Part shown: positions 26,638 to 36,358 of the stretch, one piece after another | How the letters are laid out: every line of letters starts with the position of its first letter | How positions within the stretch are numbered: the first letter of the stretch is position 1 | NCBI RefSeq assembly: GCF_038024875.1 | Contig: NZ_CP136136.1 | Coordinates: 3,782,001 to 3,846,000 of the forward strand | Direction of reading: 5' to 3' | DNA from: Gordonia rubripertincta | Lineage (GTDB): Bacteria; Actinomycetota; Actinomycetes; Mycobacteriales; Mycobacteriaceae | Length of the DNA stretch: 64,000 nt | Position numbers and translations under genes: made by a program | Notes under the pieces: generated by a model | The model's database searches: none | Seen by the model: only the letters and a program-made list of their open reading frames with translations | Told to the model about the DNA's origin: nothing

Positions 26638-27824
26638 ACCCGTCGAACGTCGCGGGACAGGCTGCGGATCATCGCGAGTTCGCGAAGCAGTTGCACGCCG
26701 AGCTCGCAGTGCCCACATCACCCGACGAGTCCGACCGATACGCGCGATGGCGCAACACCCGCTACGCGACCGAAGAAGAACAGATCGCCGCCGACGCCCA
26801 GCTGATGGCAGAGCTCAACGGATCGGGCTGGAATCGTTTCGGCTGGCCCGCGGAGGTCGGCGGCCTCGGCGGCGACGTGCGTCATCGCGCGGTGCTCTAC
26901 GAGGAGCTGGCAGCGGCCGGCCTCGCGATCCCGCAACCCACGCTGCTGCTCGAAACCCTCGGACCACCGTTGGTGAAGTTCGCACCGGCGCTCGCTGCCG
27001 ATCTGCTCCCTCGCGCGCTCGCGGGTGCCGAATGGTGGGGCCAAGGGTTCTCCGAGCCCGAAGCGGGTAGCGACCTCGCGTCACTGCGCACCCGTGCCGT
27101 CCGCGACGGCGACCACTATGTCGTCTCGGGGCAGAAGCTCTGGACAAGTCACGGCGACACCGCCTCCCGATACGTCTGCCTGGTGCGGACCGGCACCCCC
27201 GAGTCTCGCCACCGCGGGTTGTCGATGATCGTGATCGACCGTGACCTCCCCGGCGTCACGGTCCGCCCGATCGCCATCGCGAGTGGTCGCAACAAACTGG
27301 CCGAGGTGTACTTCGACGAGGTACGCGTCGGCGTTGATCGCCTGGTGGGCACGGAGAACGGTGGTTGGGCTGTGGCAACCTACCTGCTGCAGTTCGAGAG
27401 GTCGGTCTACGCATGGCAGTCGGCCGCGGCCGCTTTCGGACGGTTCCGCGCACTTGTCGACGCTGCCAAGCAGAACTCGCAGGCCGACGGCCTCGTCTCG
27501 CGGATCGGAGCCCTGTACGCCGACCTGGTCACGTTGCGTGCCCGCAGCGCAGCGACTCTGCGCAGGCTCGCCGACGGAGCTCCCGTCGGTCCGGAGGCGA
27601 GCATCGACAAGATCGCACTCGCGCGCGTGGAGATCGGACTGTACGACCTCGCCGCCGACCTCCACGGCACCGACTTCCTGTTCGGCGATTCGGCCGAGAT
27701 GAACGAATGGCGCGACGAATGGTGGTACAGCCGATCGGCCACGATTCTCGGTGGGTCGGCGGAGGTGCAGCGCACCATCCTCGCTGACCACGTGCTCGGA
27801 CTACCGAAAGAGACTGTCGGATGA
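26634..27824 (+). CDS. Acyl-CoA dehydrogenase, FadE alpha-type
   Basis: 396 aa, full length. FAD-contact motifs are GQGFSEPEAGSDLASLRT and LWTSHGDTASRY; the C-terminus is GGSAEVQRTILADHVLGLP. It desaturates an acyl-CoA. Coupled by ATGA overlaps to ECH upstream and to a short dehydrogenase subunit downstream (27821), it is probably one half of a heteromer. The tryptophan-rich insert NEWRDEWWYSRS before the C-terminal signature is a feature of the long alpha type. Confidence 0.93.
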   Translation: MNPSNVAGQAADHREFAKQLHAELAVPTSPDESDRYARWRNTRYATEEEQIAADAQLMAELNGSGWNRFGWPAEVGGLGGDVRHRAVLYEELAAAGLAIPQPTLLLETLGPPLVKFAPALAADLLPRALAGAEWWGQGFSEPEAGSDLASLRTRAVRDGDHYVVSGQKLWTSHGDTASRYVCLVRTGTPESRHRGLSMIVIDRDLPGVTVRPIAIASGRNKLAEVYFDEVRVGVDRLVGTENGGWAVATYLLQFERSVYAWQSAAAAFGRFRALVDAAKQNSQADGLVSRIGALYADLVTLRARSAATLRRLADGAPVGPEASIDKIALARVEIGLYDLAADLHGTDFLFGDSAEMNEWRDEWWYSRSATILGGSAEVQRTILADHVLGLPKETVG

Positions 27825-28738
27825 GTGTTCTCGACGCCGAGACCACGGCGACCATTCGCGCATCGTTGGAACAGGTCTTTGTCGGCGAACCCTCCGCCAT
27901 CACCGACGCACTCGGCGAGCTGGGCTGGTCGGAGGTCGTCGAGGCCGACCCGGTAACCGCGCAAACACTGCTCTTCGGCGCACAGGGCCGGGCCCTGGCG
28001 GCCAGCAGGTTGCTCGATGAGGTCGCCCTCGCAGCCCTCGATGAGGGGTTCACCGTTGACAGAACCGCCGTGGCCTACGGTGACATCCTCCTCGGTGCCG
28101 TGGAAGACGTCGACACCATCGTGCTCCTCGACGTCGACCGCGCCGCTGTGGCGACGGCGGCCGACGCCGGCACGCACGTGCGGAGCTCGTCGGGATTCGA
28201 CCCTGGTGGGAGCTGGCAGGTTCTCGATCGCGCCGAAGTCCCATCTGTACCCCTCGAACTCGAACCGGACGCTGTCGCAGCGGCTGTGGCCGCGGTGCGA
28301 CTGGCGCTCACCGCAGAGATCATCGGCGCATGTGAGACCGCGCTCGAGATGTGCGTCCGGCACACGACTGCGCGCGAACAGTACGGAAGGCCGCTCGCCA
28401 CCTTCCAGGTCGTGCGACATGCACTCGCCGAATCGCATGCGGCAGTGGAACTCACCCGGGCCACTCTGACCGGGGCTCAAGACGCCGACCCCGCGCTCGC
28501 ACCGCTGGCAGCGCGCGTCGCCAAACACCGGGCCGGCGCGACCCACGCACTCGTGATGCGGCACGCCATCCAAGTGCACGGTGCGATGGGTCTCACCCTC
28601 GAGAGCGACGTGCACCGCGCTGTCACACGTGCCGCCGCACTCGACTCGCTGATGGGTTCCCATCACCATCTCGCCCGACAACTCGGCCACGACCTCGTGT
28701 CCGGAGCGCAGCTTCCGCTGCCGATCGTCGAAATCTGA
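27821..28738 (+). CDS. Acyl-CoA dehydrogenase-like short subunit (305 aa)
   Basis: 305 aa, about 70 residues shorter than other subunits here. The N-terminal helical domain is reduced and the beta domain is degenerate; the C-terminal domain remains (REQYGRPLATFQVVRH, HGAMGLTLESDVHRA). The WEHPAH Glu of other beta types is replaced by TLESD. It probably acts as a structural or FAD-completing partner of the alpha subunit encoded just upstream (ATGA overlap). Alone it would be unlikely to be active. Confidence 0.88.
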   Translation: MSVLDAETTATIRASLEQVFVGEPSAITDALGELGWSEVVEADPVTAQTLLFGAQGRALAASRLLDEVALAALDEGFTVDRTAVAYGDILLGAVEDVDTIVLLDVDRAAVATAADAGTHVRSSSGFDPGGSWQVLDRAEVPSVPLELEPDAVAAAVAAVRLALTAEIIGACETALEMCVRHTTAREQYGRPLATFQVVRHALAESHAAVELTRATLTGAQDADPALAPLAARVAKHRAGATHALVMRHAIQVHGAMGLTLESDVHRAVTRAAALDSLMGSHHHLARQLGHDLVSGAQLPLPIVEI

Positions 28739-28758
28739 CCAGTGAACCGGGAGGACAC

Positions 28759-30006
28759 ATGACCACCATGAGCGCGCCTGCGGACGTGACACCCGAATCT
28801 CTCACTCAGTTCGTTGATGAGGCACGCACCTTCCTGGACCGTCACGCCGATCGACGCTCCCCCACCGCGCTGTCCTGGGGTGAGGGCGACGACCACACCG
28901 GCTACTTCTCCGACGATCCCCCGGAAGTAGAACGCATGAACGTCGACGCGGCCCGCCGGTGGCAACGAACGCGCTACGAGAACGGCTTCGGATGGATCAC
29001 GGGGCCACTCACATACGGCGGCCGCGCGCTCACTCCCGTCCACGAACTCATCTATGACCAGATCGAAGCCGGATACGCGGTGGCCGACACCGGCGTGCTC
29101 TCGCTCATCGGCCTCGGCATGATCGGTCCGACCATCCTGACCCACGCCCGCGATGACATCAAGGAGCGCTACCTCCCGGCGATGTATCGCGGCGATGCGA
29201 TCGCGTGCCAACTGTTCAGTGAGCCCGGCGCCGGTTCCGATCTGGCCGGCGTGCGCACCAGAGCCGAGCGCATCGACGACGGCTGGGTACTGCGGGGACA
29301 GAAAGTCTGGACGTCGGTCGCCCACCACGCCCAACTCGGGATGGCTCTGTGCCGCACCGATTCTGATGCTCCCAAACACAAAGGAATCACGGCGTTTCTG
29401 GTCGACATGTCGTCACCGGGCGTCGAGGTGCGTCCGCTGCGCCAGATGAGTGGCGGCGCCGAGTTCAACGAGGTCTTCCTGACCGATGTCCGCGTCCCCG
29501 ACAGTCATCGTCTCGGCGAGGTCAACGGCGGATGGCGGGTCGCGTTGACCACCCTGATGAACGAACGTGCCAGCGTCGGTGGCGAGAGTTCGTCGACCGG
29601 TGTGGCCAGGGTCCTGTCCGACGGCTTCCTGGCTTCCCTGCTCCGCGCGACCGGACACCGCACCGACGGCGCCGCACGCCGTCGGCTTGCGGAGATCACC
29701 GCCGATCTCACCGCTGCGGAGTATCTCAACCGCCAGACGCTTCGCAAGCTCCGTGCAGGTGCCGAGCCAGGCCCGGAGGCATCCGTCTCCAAAATGCTGT
29801 GGGCCCAGAACCTCACGCGCGTAGCACATTTTGCTGCCGAGCTCGTCGGACCGAAGCTGACCGCCGATACCGGTGAGTGGGGAACGTTCTCATGGAACGA
29901 ACTCCTGCTCTCCACCCCGGCATTCCGCATCCTCGGCGGCACCGAGGAGATCATGAAGAACATCCTGGGCGAGCGGGTCCTGGGGCTACCGAAGGAACCG
30001 TCATGA
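28759..30006 (+). CDS. Acyl-CoA dehydrogenase, FadE alpha-type
   Basis: 415 aa. Motifs are CQLFSEPGAGSDLAGVRT, VWTSVAHHAQLG and the C-terminal GGTEEIMKNILGERVLGLP. GGGAGGA precedes ATG 28759; the frame open to 28351 overlaps the preceding gene and is rejected. The stop overlaps the ATG of the partner at 30003. It is fourth in the operon after ECH, and with its neighbour makes a second alpha/beta pair. The N-terminal 60 residues are long and acidic compared with relatives. Confidence 0.93.
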   Translation: MTTMSAPADVTPESLTQFVDEARTFLDRHADRRSPTALSWGEGDDHTGYFSDDPPEVERMNVDAARRWQRTRYENGFGWITGPLTYGGRALTPVHELIYDQIEAGYAVADTGVLSLIGLGMIGPTILTHARDDIKERYLPAMYRGDAIACQLFSEPGAGSDLAGVRTRAERIDDGWVLRGQKVWTSVAHHAQLGMALCRTDSDAPKHKGITAFLVDMSSPGVEVRPLRQMSGGAEFNEVFLTDVRVPDSHRLGEVNGGWRVALTTLMNERASVGGESSSTGVARVLSDGFLASLLRATGHRTDGAARRRLAEITADLTAAEYLNRQTLRKLRAGAEPGPEASVSKMLWAQNLTRVAHFAAELVGPKLTADTGEWGTFSWNELLLSTPAFRILGGTEEIMKNILGERVLGLPKEPS

Positions 30007-31127
30007 GCGAGCACAGCATCAGTGCCGAGGAACTCCAGGATCTGCGTTCAACGGTGCGCGACATCCTCGCCGAACGCTGTGACGACTCGGCGGTCCGGGC
30101 TGCGGTGCAGACCGAGCGGGGCTTCGATGATTCGCTCTGGCGGCTGTTGGCGAGCGACATCGGAGTACACGCGCTGGCGATGCCGAAAGAGTTCGGCGGA
30201 GACGGTTTCGGGCTGACCGAACTCGGCGTGGTCCTGGCGGAGATGGGCGCCGCACTGATGCCCGGTCCTTTCCTGTCATCTGTCGTCGTCGCCGGTAGCG
30301 CTCTACTGGCATCGGGTGACAGCGCGGCCCAGGCCACGCACCTACCGCGCATCGCGGACGGATCCACCATCGCCACTCTGGCCGTGGTCGAGTGCGACGG
30401 CTTATGGCGCACAGAGGGTTTCGCTGTAGCCGGTGAGGCGGACGGTTCGGGTTGGGTCATCACCGGCCAGAAGGCCTTGGTGCCCGATGGGGACGCCGAC
30501 CTCATCCTGGTCGCCGCGACGACGCCAGCCGGGCCGTCGCTGTTCGCCGTCGAGGCAGGGGCAGCCGGATTCTCGCAGACACCGCTTCGAACTCTCGACA
30601 TCACCCGGCCGATCTCGCGATTGTCCTTCGACCGAACACCCGCGGTCCTCGTCGGTGCACAGGGCGATGCATCGCGAATCCTGGCCGCAGTACTCGACCG
30701 GTCCACTGCTGCCCTCGCCGCTGAGCAGGTCGGCGCCGCCAGGACGTGTCTGACGATGAGTGTGGCCTACGCCAAGGAGCGTGAGCAGTTCGGCCGCAAG
30801 ATCGGTTCGTTCCAAGCGGTGAAACACAAACTCGCGGACATGTTCGCGCGGGTCGCTCTTGCCGACGCCGCCGCGACCGAGGCGCTACGTGCGGCCGATG
30901 GTCACGACGACGCGCCGCTACCGGCCGAGGCAGCTGCCGTGGCGCATTCGGTGTGTTCGGACGCGTTCATGTTCGTGGCCGCGGAGACCATTCAAGTGCA
31001 CGGAGGGATCGGATTCACCTGGGAGCACCCGGCACACCTCTACTTCCGGCGAGCCAAGGCTGACCAGTTGATGTTCGGGGGCCCGTCGGTTTATCACGAG
31101 CGACTACTCGATCAGATCGGTGTGTAA
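30003..31127 (+). CDS. Acyl-CoA dehydrogenase, FadE beta-type
   Basis: 374 aa, with EQFGRKIGSFQAVKHKLADM and GGIGFTWEHPAHLYFRRAKAD in the C-terminal domain. WEHPAH supplies a candidate catalytic Glu as in FadE28-type subunits (family inference). The start overlaps the alpha-type stop (ATGA). It is the last gene of the 25840 operon; no hairpin was found after it. Confidence 0.92.
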   Translation: MSEHSISAEELQDLRSTVRDILAERCDDSAVRAAVQTERGFDDSLWRLLASDIGVHALAMPKEFGGDGFGLTELGVVLAEMGAALMPGPFLSSVVVAGSALLASGDSAAQATHLPRIADGSTIATLAVVECDGLWRTEGFAVAGEADGSGWVITGQKALVPDGDADLILVAATTPAGPSLFAVEAGAAGFSQTPLRTLDITRPISRLSFDRTPAVLVGAQGDASRILAAVLDRSTAALAAEQVGAARTCLTMSVAYAKEREQFGRKIGSFQAVKHKLADMFARVALADAAATEALRAADGHDDAPLPAEAAAVAHSVCSDAFMFVAAETIQVHGGIGFTWEHPAHLYFRRAKADQLMFGGPSVYHERLLDQIGV

Positions 31128-31540
31128 CATTCTTCGAAGGATCTCGCGGCCGTGACATTCTCACCGAACAATTATCGAACAGCGCGGGTTGAATGCGATC
31201 ACACATATCAATCGCGGACGCAGATCCATTTCCCGGTGAGAGTATTCACGTCCCATAAATAGCCAAAAGTGTGCGGTTATTGATTTTCCCAAATCGACTC
31301 GACCCATTCTTTATCGAGAGGATCCGATCGGGTTGATTCGACGTGGCAATGTCGATTTCGCAGTGAAGCTCGCTCGGTCACAGCGTTCTCATGGTGCCCG
31401 GGTCTCCCGATCTCGGATTCGCCGTGTCGCTGACCGCCGGTCGCCGCCAGCGAGAAACGACCACCGCACCAAACTCCCACGCGTTGTGGAGATGATGCGG
31501 TGGTCGCCACGGCGTCCATGTGCGCCGGCCGGATTCGATG
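31128..31540. other. 413-bp intergenic region between convergent genes
   Basis: The first 200 bases are visibly less GC-rich than the flanks (for example 31140-31330). I find no supported ORF, RNA, hairpin or repeat. Short open frames here have no family resemblance. Confidence 0.6.
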
Positions 31541-32674
31541 TCAGGAAGCCGCACCGAGGATCGGCTCGAGCGGGTCGCGGCCCTCGTCGAAGACGAGGTC
31601 GGCCAGCCGCGCGACCTCGGCATCCATCCCGCCCGCCAGCAGCTGCGTGGCTTTCGCCCTCTTGAGGAAGAGCTGCGGCAACGCCTCCGCGGTGAACGCG
31701 ACGCCGCCGTGGATCTGCATGGTCGACGCCGCCGCGTCGAAGCCCGCTTGCAGACAGTAGGCCGTCGCCGCCTCGGCGATCAGCCCGCGTTGCTCGGGCT
31801 GCTCGTCCCACGCTGCGAAAGCCGCTGCCACCGAGGCGGAGGCGGCCTGAGCTGCCACGAACATGTCGGCGCAACGATGCTTGATCGCCTGGAAGCCGCC
31901 GATGGCACGGCCGAATTGCCTGCGGCTCTTGGCGTACTCCACCGAAAGGTCGAGGCAGGCGGCGATCTGCCCCGAAGCCTCCGCAGCCAGCGAGAGTCGG
32001 AGCAGCGCTCGGGCGTCGTCGAGCACCCGATCCACCTCGGCGATCTTCAGTGGTTCCCCCGACACGTGGTCGAACCGCATCTGTACCACCGGTCGCGTCT
32101 CATCGAGGCAAGGAAGTTCCTCGATCACCAGTCCCGGCGAATGAGCATCAACCAGGACGACGACCGACTCACCGCCTCGGGTGGCCGTGACGAGAAGATC
32201 TGTCGCGAGGTCCCCGTCGATGACGGCAGCCTTGCTTCCGGTCACCGTGGGACCCCCCGGACCGTCCTCGAGCTCGGTGCGCGCCGCGCCGCGCACGTCG
32301 ACGTCAGCAAAGGCCACCCGATCGACTCCCGCGGCCACGCCGGCGATGACATCGGCAGCCCGCCCGGAGTCGTCGTGCCGCAACAGAAACGGAGCGACTG
32401 TCGCCGACGACAGGTACGCAGTGGGCAACAGTACTCGCCCAGCCTCCTCCAGGAGGATTCCCAACGCCGTCGCACCGGCACCGGCCCCCCCACGTTCCTC
32501 GGCGATCACGAGCCCCGGCAATCCCAATTCGACAAGCCGGTCGCGCAACTGCTCATCGCCACGACGACCTTCGGTCACCAGGTGTCGGGTGGTCTCGACC
32601 GGGGCGACGCGCGCGAGCCCATCGCGAATCATCGTGCGGAACTCCACCTGCTCTTGGTCCGACATCAGTTCCAT
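31541..32674 (-). CDS. Acyl-CoA dehydrogenase, FadE beta-type
   Basis: 377 aa. The C-terminal domain has RRQFGRAIGGFQAIKHRCADM and HGGVAFTAEALPQLFLKRAKA, where the usual WEHPAH is altered to TAEALPQ, so the catalytic base may be changed. The N-terminal part is typical of the divergent beta type. The start is ATG 32674 with AGAGG nine bases upstream, or ATG 32665. It is divergent from the alpha-type gene at 32774 across 99 bp, so the pair is split between strands instead of sharing an operon. Confidence 0.9.
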   Translation of the reverse strand: MELMSDQEQVEFRTMIRDGLARVAPVETTRHLVTEGRRGDEQLRDRLVELGLPGLVIAEERGGAGAGATALGILLEEAGRVLLPTAYLSSATVAPFLLRHDDSGRAADVIAGVAAGVDRVAFADVDVRGAARTELEDGPGGPTVTGSKAAVIDGDLATDLLVTATRGGESVVVLVDAHSPGLVIEELPCLDETRPVVQMRFDHVSGEPLKIAEVDRVLDDARALLRLSLAAEASGQIAACLDLSVEYAKSRRQFGRAIGGFQAIKHRCADMFVAAQAASASVAAAFAAWDEQPEQRGLIAEAATAYCLQAGFDAAASTMQIHGGVAFTAEALPQLFLKRAKATQLLAGGMDAEVARLADLVFDEGRDPLEPILGAAS

Positions 32675-32773
32675 TTATGGTCACCTCTTCTTATTTCTAC
32701 AATTGACTTATATCATTGATTTCATCTGACTGACAGCGTGAAAAGATCAGCTCGAACCGCTAGGAGATAATCG

Positions 32774-33997
32774 ATGACGACTACCCGTCCCGGGGAGACA
32801 CCAGGCTTCCGTGATGAGGTGATCGAGTTCCTGCGTGACGAACTCCCCACCGATTGGCAGGGCGTCGGCGCGCTTCCGGCCGGCGAACGTGAAGGCTTTG
32901 TCGCTTCGTGGCGCAAACTCGCCGGGTCCCGCGGATACCTGGCAGTCACCTGGCCAGAGGAATACGGCGGTCGCGGGCTCGGCAAGGTCGACCATCTTGT
33001 CGTGGTCGAGGAGTTCTCCCGCGCGAAGGTTCCGGTCGGCACACCCGGCGACACGGTCTCGATCAAGATGCTGGGCAACACCATCAACAAGTGGGGCACC
33101 GACACGCAGAAGGCACAGATCCTCCCACGGATCATCTCCGGCGACGATGTCTGGTGCCAGGGATACTCCGAGCCGGAGTCCGGATCGGACCTCTCGAGTC
33201 TGCGCACCCGCGCGGCGCTGCGCGGCGACGAGTGGCATATCGACGGCCAGAAGATCTGGACGTCCAATGCCGCCAACGCCAACTGGATGTTCTTGCTCGC
33301 GCGTACGGATCCCGCTGCCGCGCGGACCAAGGGCATCACCATGCTCATCATGCCCATGACACAGCCGGGTGTAGAGGTGCGTCCGATCACCATGCTGTCC
33401 GGCGCCAGCGACTTCTGCGAGGTGTTCTTCACCGACGCGGTGACCCCGGCGGCGAACGTGGTCGGATCTGTCAACGATGGCTGGGCCGTGGCCAATTCCC
33501 TTCTGACACATGAGCGGGGCGAAGAGGCCGCGGTGAATCCGGTCCTGTTTGCGCACGAGTTCGCGCGTGTCCTGGCGCTGGTCCGCGAGCGCGGCGCCGA
33601 TCGCGACCCGGCCATTCGCGCGCGGATCACCCGCTCGTACACCGAACTGAGCGCGATGAAGGCGATGGGTGACCGGATACTCGATGCCTACATCCGGGAC
33701 GGATCCCTGGGGCCCGCGGCGTCGGTCTCCAAGCTGTACTGGAGTGAATACCATCAACGGCTGTCCTCGATCGCGGTCGACGTTCTCGGACAGGACGCCC
33801 TGTACTGGGTTGGCGACCCGCCCATGCGCTGGTTCCGCGCCGACGATCCGGGAGCGCCGAACACCTCTGCGTCCTGGTTGTCGATTCACCTGCAGAATTC
33901 GTTGGCGGGCACCGTGTATGCGGGCACGTCGGAGATCCAACGCAACATCATCGCCGAACGTGCTCTCGGCCTCCCTCGCGAGTCGCGACAGTCCTGA
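32774..33997 (+). CDS. Acyl-CoA dehydrogenase, FadE alpha-type
   Basis: 407 aa. CQGYSEPESGSDLSSLRT, IWTSNAANANW and AGTSEIQRNIIAERALGLP mark a complete long alpha subunit. AGGAGA precedes the ATG by seven bases. It is transcribed away from the beta-type gene at 32674; both starts lie within an AT-rich 99-bp promoter stretch that holds a single TTGAC half-site at 32703. A strong hairpin follows the stop. Confidence 0.93.
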   Translation: MTTTRPGETPGFRDEVIEFLRDELPTDWQGVGALPAGEREGFVASWRKLAGSRGYLAVTWPEEYGGRGLGKVDHLVVVEEFSRAKVPVGTPGDTVSIKMLGNTINKWGTDTQKAQILPRIISGDDVWCQGYSEPESGSDLSSLRTRAALRGDEWHIDGQKIWTSNAANANWMFLLARTDPAAARTKGITMLIMPMTQPGVEVRPITMLSGASDFCEVFFTDAVTPAANVVGSVNDGWAVANSLLTHERGEEAAVNPVLFAHEFARVLALVRERGADRDPAIRARITRSYTELSAMKAMGDRILDAYIRDGSLGPAASVSKLYWSEYHQRLSSIAVDVLGQDALYWVGDPPMRWFRADDPGAPNTSASWLSIHLQNSLAGTVYAGTSEIQRNIIAERALGLPRESRQS

Positions 33998-34010
33998 GGC
34001 GGTTCGGCCG

Positions 34011-34039
34011 GGCCGGCCTCCCCTCAGGGGTGGCCGGCC
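34011..34039. terminator. GC hairpin between convergent genes
   Basis: GGCCGGCC-T-CCCC and GGGG-T-GGCCGGCC pair over 12 bp with one T-T mismatch around loop TCA. It fills the 46-bp gap between two converging acyl-CoA dehydrogenase genes, which suits a bidirectional terminator. Confidence 0.7.
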
Positions 34040-34043
34040 GGAG

Positions 34044-35099
34044 TCACTTGCCGACCAGAGCCGCCCAGGCACCATCGCCTTCACCCGGGACGAGTTGGCA
34101 GACCCGTAGGTCCCAATCACGCGTTGTGCCGTAGTCGTTGCGCCACGACAGCACCGGTTGGGTCAATCCACGGAGCGGATGCTCGAGTGTCGTACCGATC
34201 GCACCATGTACCTGATGCGCATTACGAACAACGACGCCCGACGCTGTGCCGAGAACAGAGCGGGCGATCGCAACCGCACGCTCCAGTTCGTCCAGGCTCG
34301 CGCCCGATCGGCCGAGTGAGGCAAGTGAGGTGAGGGCGGCATCCGTGGCGATGTGGGCGAGGGCCGACTCTGCCGCAGCGTCGGCGACCAGATGTTGGAC
34401 GGCCTGGAAACGCGCGAGCGGCCGGCCGAACTGGCGTCGCTCGGTGACGTGCCGGACGCACAGGTCGATGATCCGGTCCAACGCTCCGGTGGCCTGTACC
34501 GCGCGCATCAAAGCGGCACGAAGAAAGAACTCCCTGGCCAGATCGGCACCGATGAGCGTCCCCACGCCTGCCGATGCTGTCATCGTCAACCGATCCCGCG
34601 GCCGGCCGGCCAGATCGGAGGCGGACTCGAGCCGACATGAGGACACCGGGATGTCGGCGATCTGCCACGCATCGAAGGCCGCGTCACCCGAAGGCCTCAG
34701 CACCAGTATCCGATCCACCTGGCTCGCCCACGGCACGGCACGGTCGGTGCCGTAAACATCAAGGCGCGCTATGGTTCTTATCCCGGATCCACAGCTGATT
34801 CCCGCCCTTGTGGCGAGCAGCCCAGCCAACGCGTCATGCTCTGCGATAGGCAGCGGCACCGCGTATCGAGCAGCCGCTCGCAGCAGTTCCGCGACTGTCC
34901 ACACGTCTGCGTCGTCCGCCGAGGCGAGGTCGGTCAAGCCGAGCTCATCCAAACTCGCCCACAGGTCGCGGTCGAGTTCGAGAACCACGCCCGGCGCGGG
35001 ACGCCTCGAGTGCCAGTCGGCGAACACGTTGTCGAAGAGGTCGGCCACATCCGGGTCGACCCGGCCGGTATGTCTCGACGTCGGATGAAGCGAGGTCAT
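34044..35099 (-). CDS. Acyl-CoA dehydrogenase, FadE beta-type
   Basis: 351 aa with a shortened N-terminal domain. The C-terminal domain contains RRQFGRPLARFQAVQHLVADA and HGAIGTTLEHPLRGLTQPV, where LEHP keeps a Glu at the WEHPAH position. Its ATG at 35099 overlaps the stop of the alpha-type gene by one base (TGATG). It is the last gene of the 38921-34044 minus-strand operon. Confidence 0.9.
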   Translation of the reverse strand: MTSLHPTSRHTGRVDPDVADLFDNVFADWHSRRPAPGVVLELDRDLWASLDELGLTDLASADDADVWTVAELLRAAARYAVPLPIAEHDALAGLLATRAGISCGSGIRTIARLDVYGTDRAVPWASQVDRILVLRPSGDAAFDAWQIADIPVSSCRLESASDLAGRPRDRLTMTASAGVGTLIGADLAREFFLRAALMRAVQATGALDRIIDLCVRHVTERRQFGRPLARFQAVQHLVADAAAESALAHIATDAALTSLASLGRSGASLDELERAVAIARSVLGTASGVVVRNAHQVHGAIGTTLEHPLRGLTQPVLSWRNDYGTTRDWDLRVCQLVPGEGDGAWAALVGK

Positions 35100-36253
35100 C
35101 AGCGCATCCCCCAACCGCGGGCAACCACGCCCCGCAGGATTTCGTTTGTGCCGCCCCGCAGAGTGAATCCCGAACGCTGGGCAAGGGCGTCGGCGGTCAG
35201 CTCACGCACCGGCTCGCCGAGTGGAGACGAACCAGCGTCAAGTCCGTACGACCCGGCCAGTTCAGCGATATCACCCTCGTGCGTGGTGCCAAGGATCTTC
35301 GTGATGGCCGCGGCGAGGTCCACCGACTCGCCGCGTGTGAGACCATCGGCGATGGCAGCGGAGAACTCGTGTAGCGCTGCCGTTCGTGCCAGTGAACGCC
35401 CCAGTTGCGCAGTCGTTTCCAACGTCCTGTCGGCGACGGCTCGCGCCATGGCGGCCAGCAACGGGAACGTACTCAGAAAGCGCTCCGGTCCACTGCGTTC
35501 GTAGCCCAGTTCCGATGTCACCTGCTCCCAACCGGCGCCGATGGTGCCGAACACCCACTCGTCGGGAACGTGAACCTCGTCGAGATAGACCTCGTTGAAG
35601 TGGTGCCTGCCGTCGAGGGAGAGAATCGGCCGGATCCGCACCCCCGGCGCGCGGAGATCAACGATGAATTGGCTGAGCCCGCCGTGTCGGTCCCCCGGGT
35701 CCACCGCAGCCGTGCGCGCGAGGACGATGAAGTAGTGCGCCCGGTGCGCGCCGGACGTCCAGACCTTCGCTCCTTGGAGCAGCCAACCATCATCGCAACG
35801 GGTGGCACGGGTCCGGACCGAGGCCAGGTCGGAACCGGAGTCGGGCTCACTCATTCCGATCGCGAAATAGGTTTCACCGGAAGCAATTCCGGGGAGCAAC
35901 GCGTGTTTCTGGAACTCGGTGCCGTACTTGAGCAGCGACGGCGCGATCTGCCGGTCCGCGATCCAGTGGGCGGCGAGGGGGGCTCCGGCGGCGAGCAGTT
36001 CCTCGGTCACCACGAACCGCTCGAGGAAGCTCTGACCTCGGCCACCGTAGTGTACCGGGATGGTCATTCCCAACCAGCCACGCTCGGCCAGCGAACGACT
36101 GAAGTCCTCGTCCCAACCGGTGAGCCAACTGTCGACCTGGCCGACGAACCGCCCGGCCGCGGTCTCCTGCGAGATGAACTCGCGTACCTCTCGTCGGAGA
36201 TCGCCCATCGCCTGGTCCTCGTCGACCGCCGACGGCATCGCGGGACGATTCAT
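35099..36253 (-). CDS. Acyl-CoA dehydrogenase, FadE alpha-type
   Basis: 384 aa, with AIGMSEPDSGSDLASVRT, VWTSGAHRAHYF and a C-terminal GGTNEILRGVVARGWGMR in place of the common AERxLGLP. The start is set at ATG 36253 (MNRPAMPSAV); an earlier open frame to 36349 reads low-complexity Arg/Gly. A GGGGG stretch is the only ribosome-binding candidate. It is coupled to the beta-type gene at 35099 and lies 105 bp after the thiolase in the same operon. Confidence 0.9.
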   Translation of the reverse strand: MNRPAMPSAVDEDQAMGDLRREVREFISQETAAGRFVGQVDSWLTGWDEDFSRSLAERGWLGMTIPVHYGGRGQSFLERFVVTEELLAAGAPLAAHWIADRQIAPSLLKYGTEFQKHALLPGIASGETYFAIGMSEPDSGSDLASVRTRATRCDDGWLLQGAKVWTSGAHRAHYFIVLARTAAVDPGDRHGGLSQFIVDLRAPGVRIRPILSLDGRHHFNEVYLDEVHVPDEWVFGTIGAGWEQVTSELGYERSGPERFLSTFPLLAAMARAVADRTLETTAQLGRSLARTAALHEFSAAIADGLTRGESVDLAAAITKILGTTHEGDIAELAGSYGLDAGSSPLGEPVRELTADALAQRSGFTLRGGTNEILRGVVARGWGMR

Positions 36254-36358
36254 CCGACGACCCCCGCGGCCGCTACCGCCCAGTCTTCGCCGCTGCGGGT
36301 GTGCCAGGGGTCGGCCGACAGCTGCTGTCGCGCCGCCCTGACGCTGCACGCACCCATG

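Noticed and set aside
30007..31540. Terminator after the 25840-31127 operon
   Set aside because: No inverted repeat of useful length could be found in the 413-bp gap.
32703..32707. TTGAC half-site in the 32674/32774 divergent region
   Set aside because: No matching GTCAA arm at the right spacing; treated as chance.
31520..32719. 399-aa plus-strand open frame
   Set aside because: Antisense to the FadE beta-type gene 31541-32674 and without domain resemblance.
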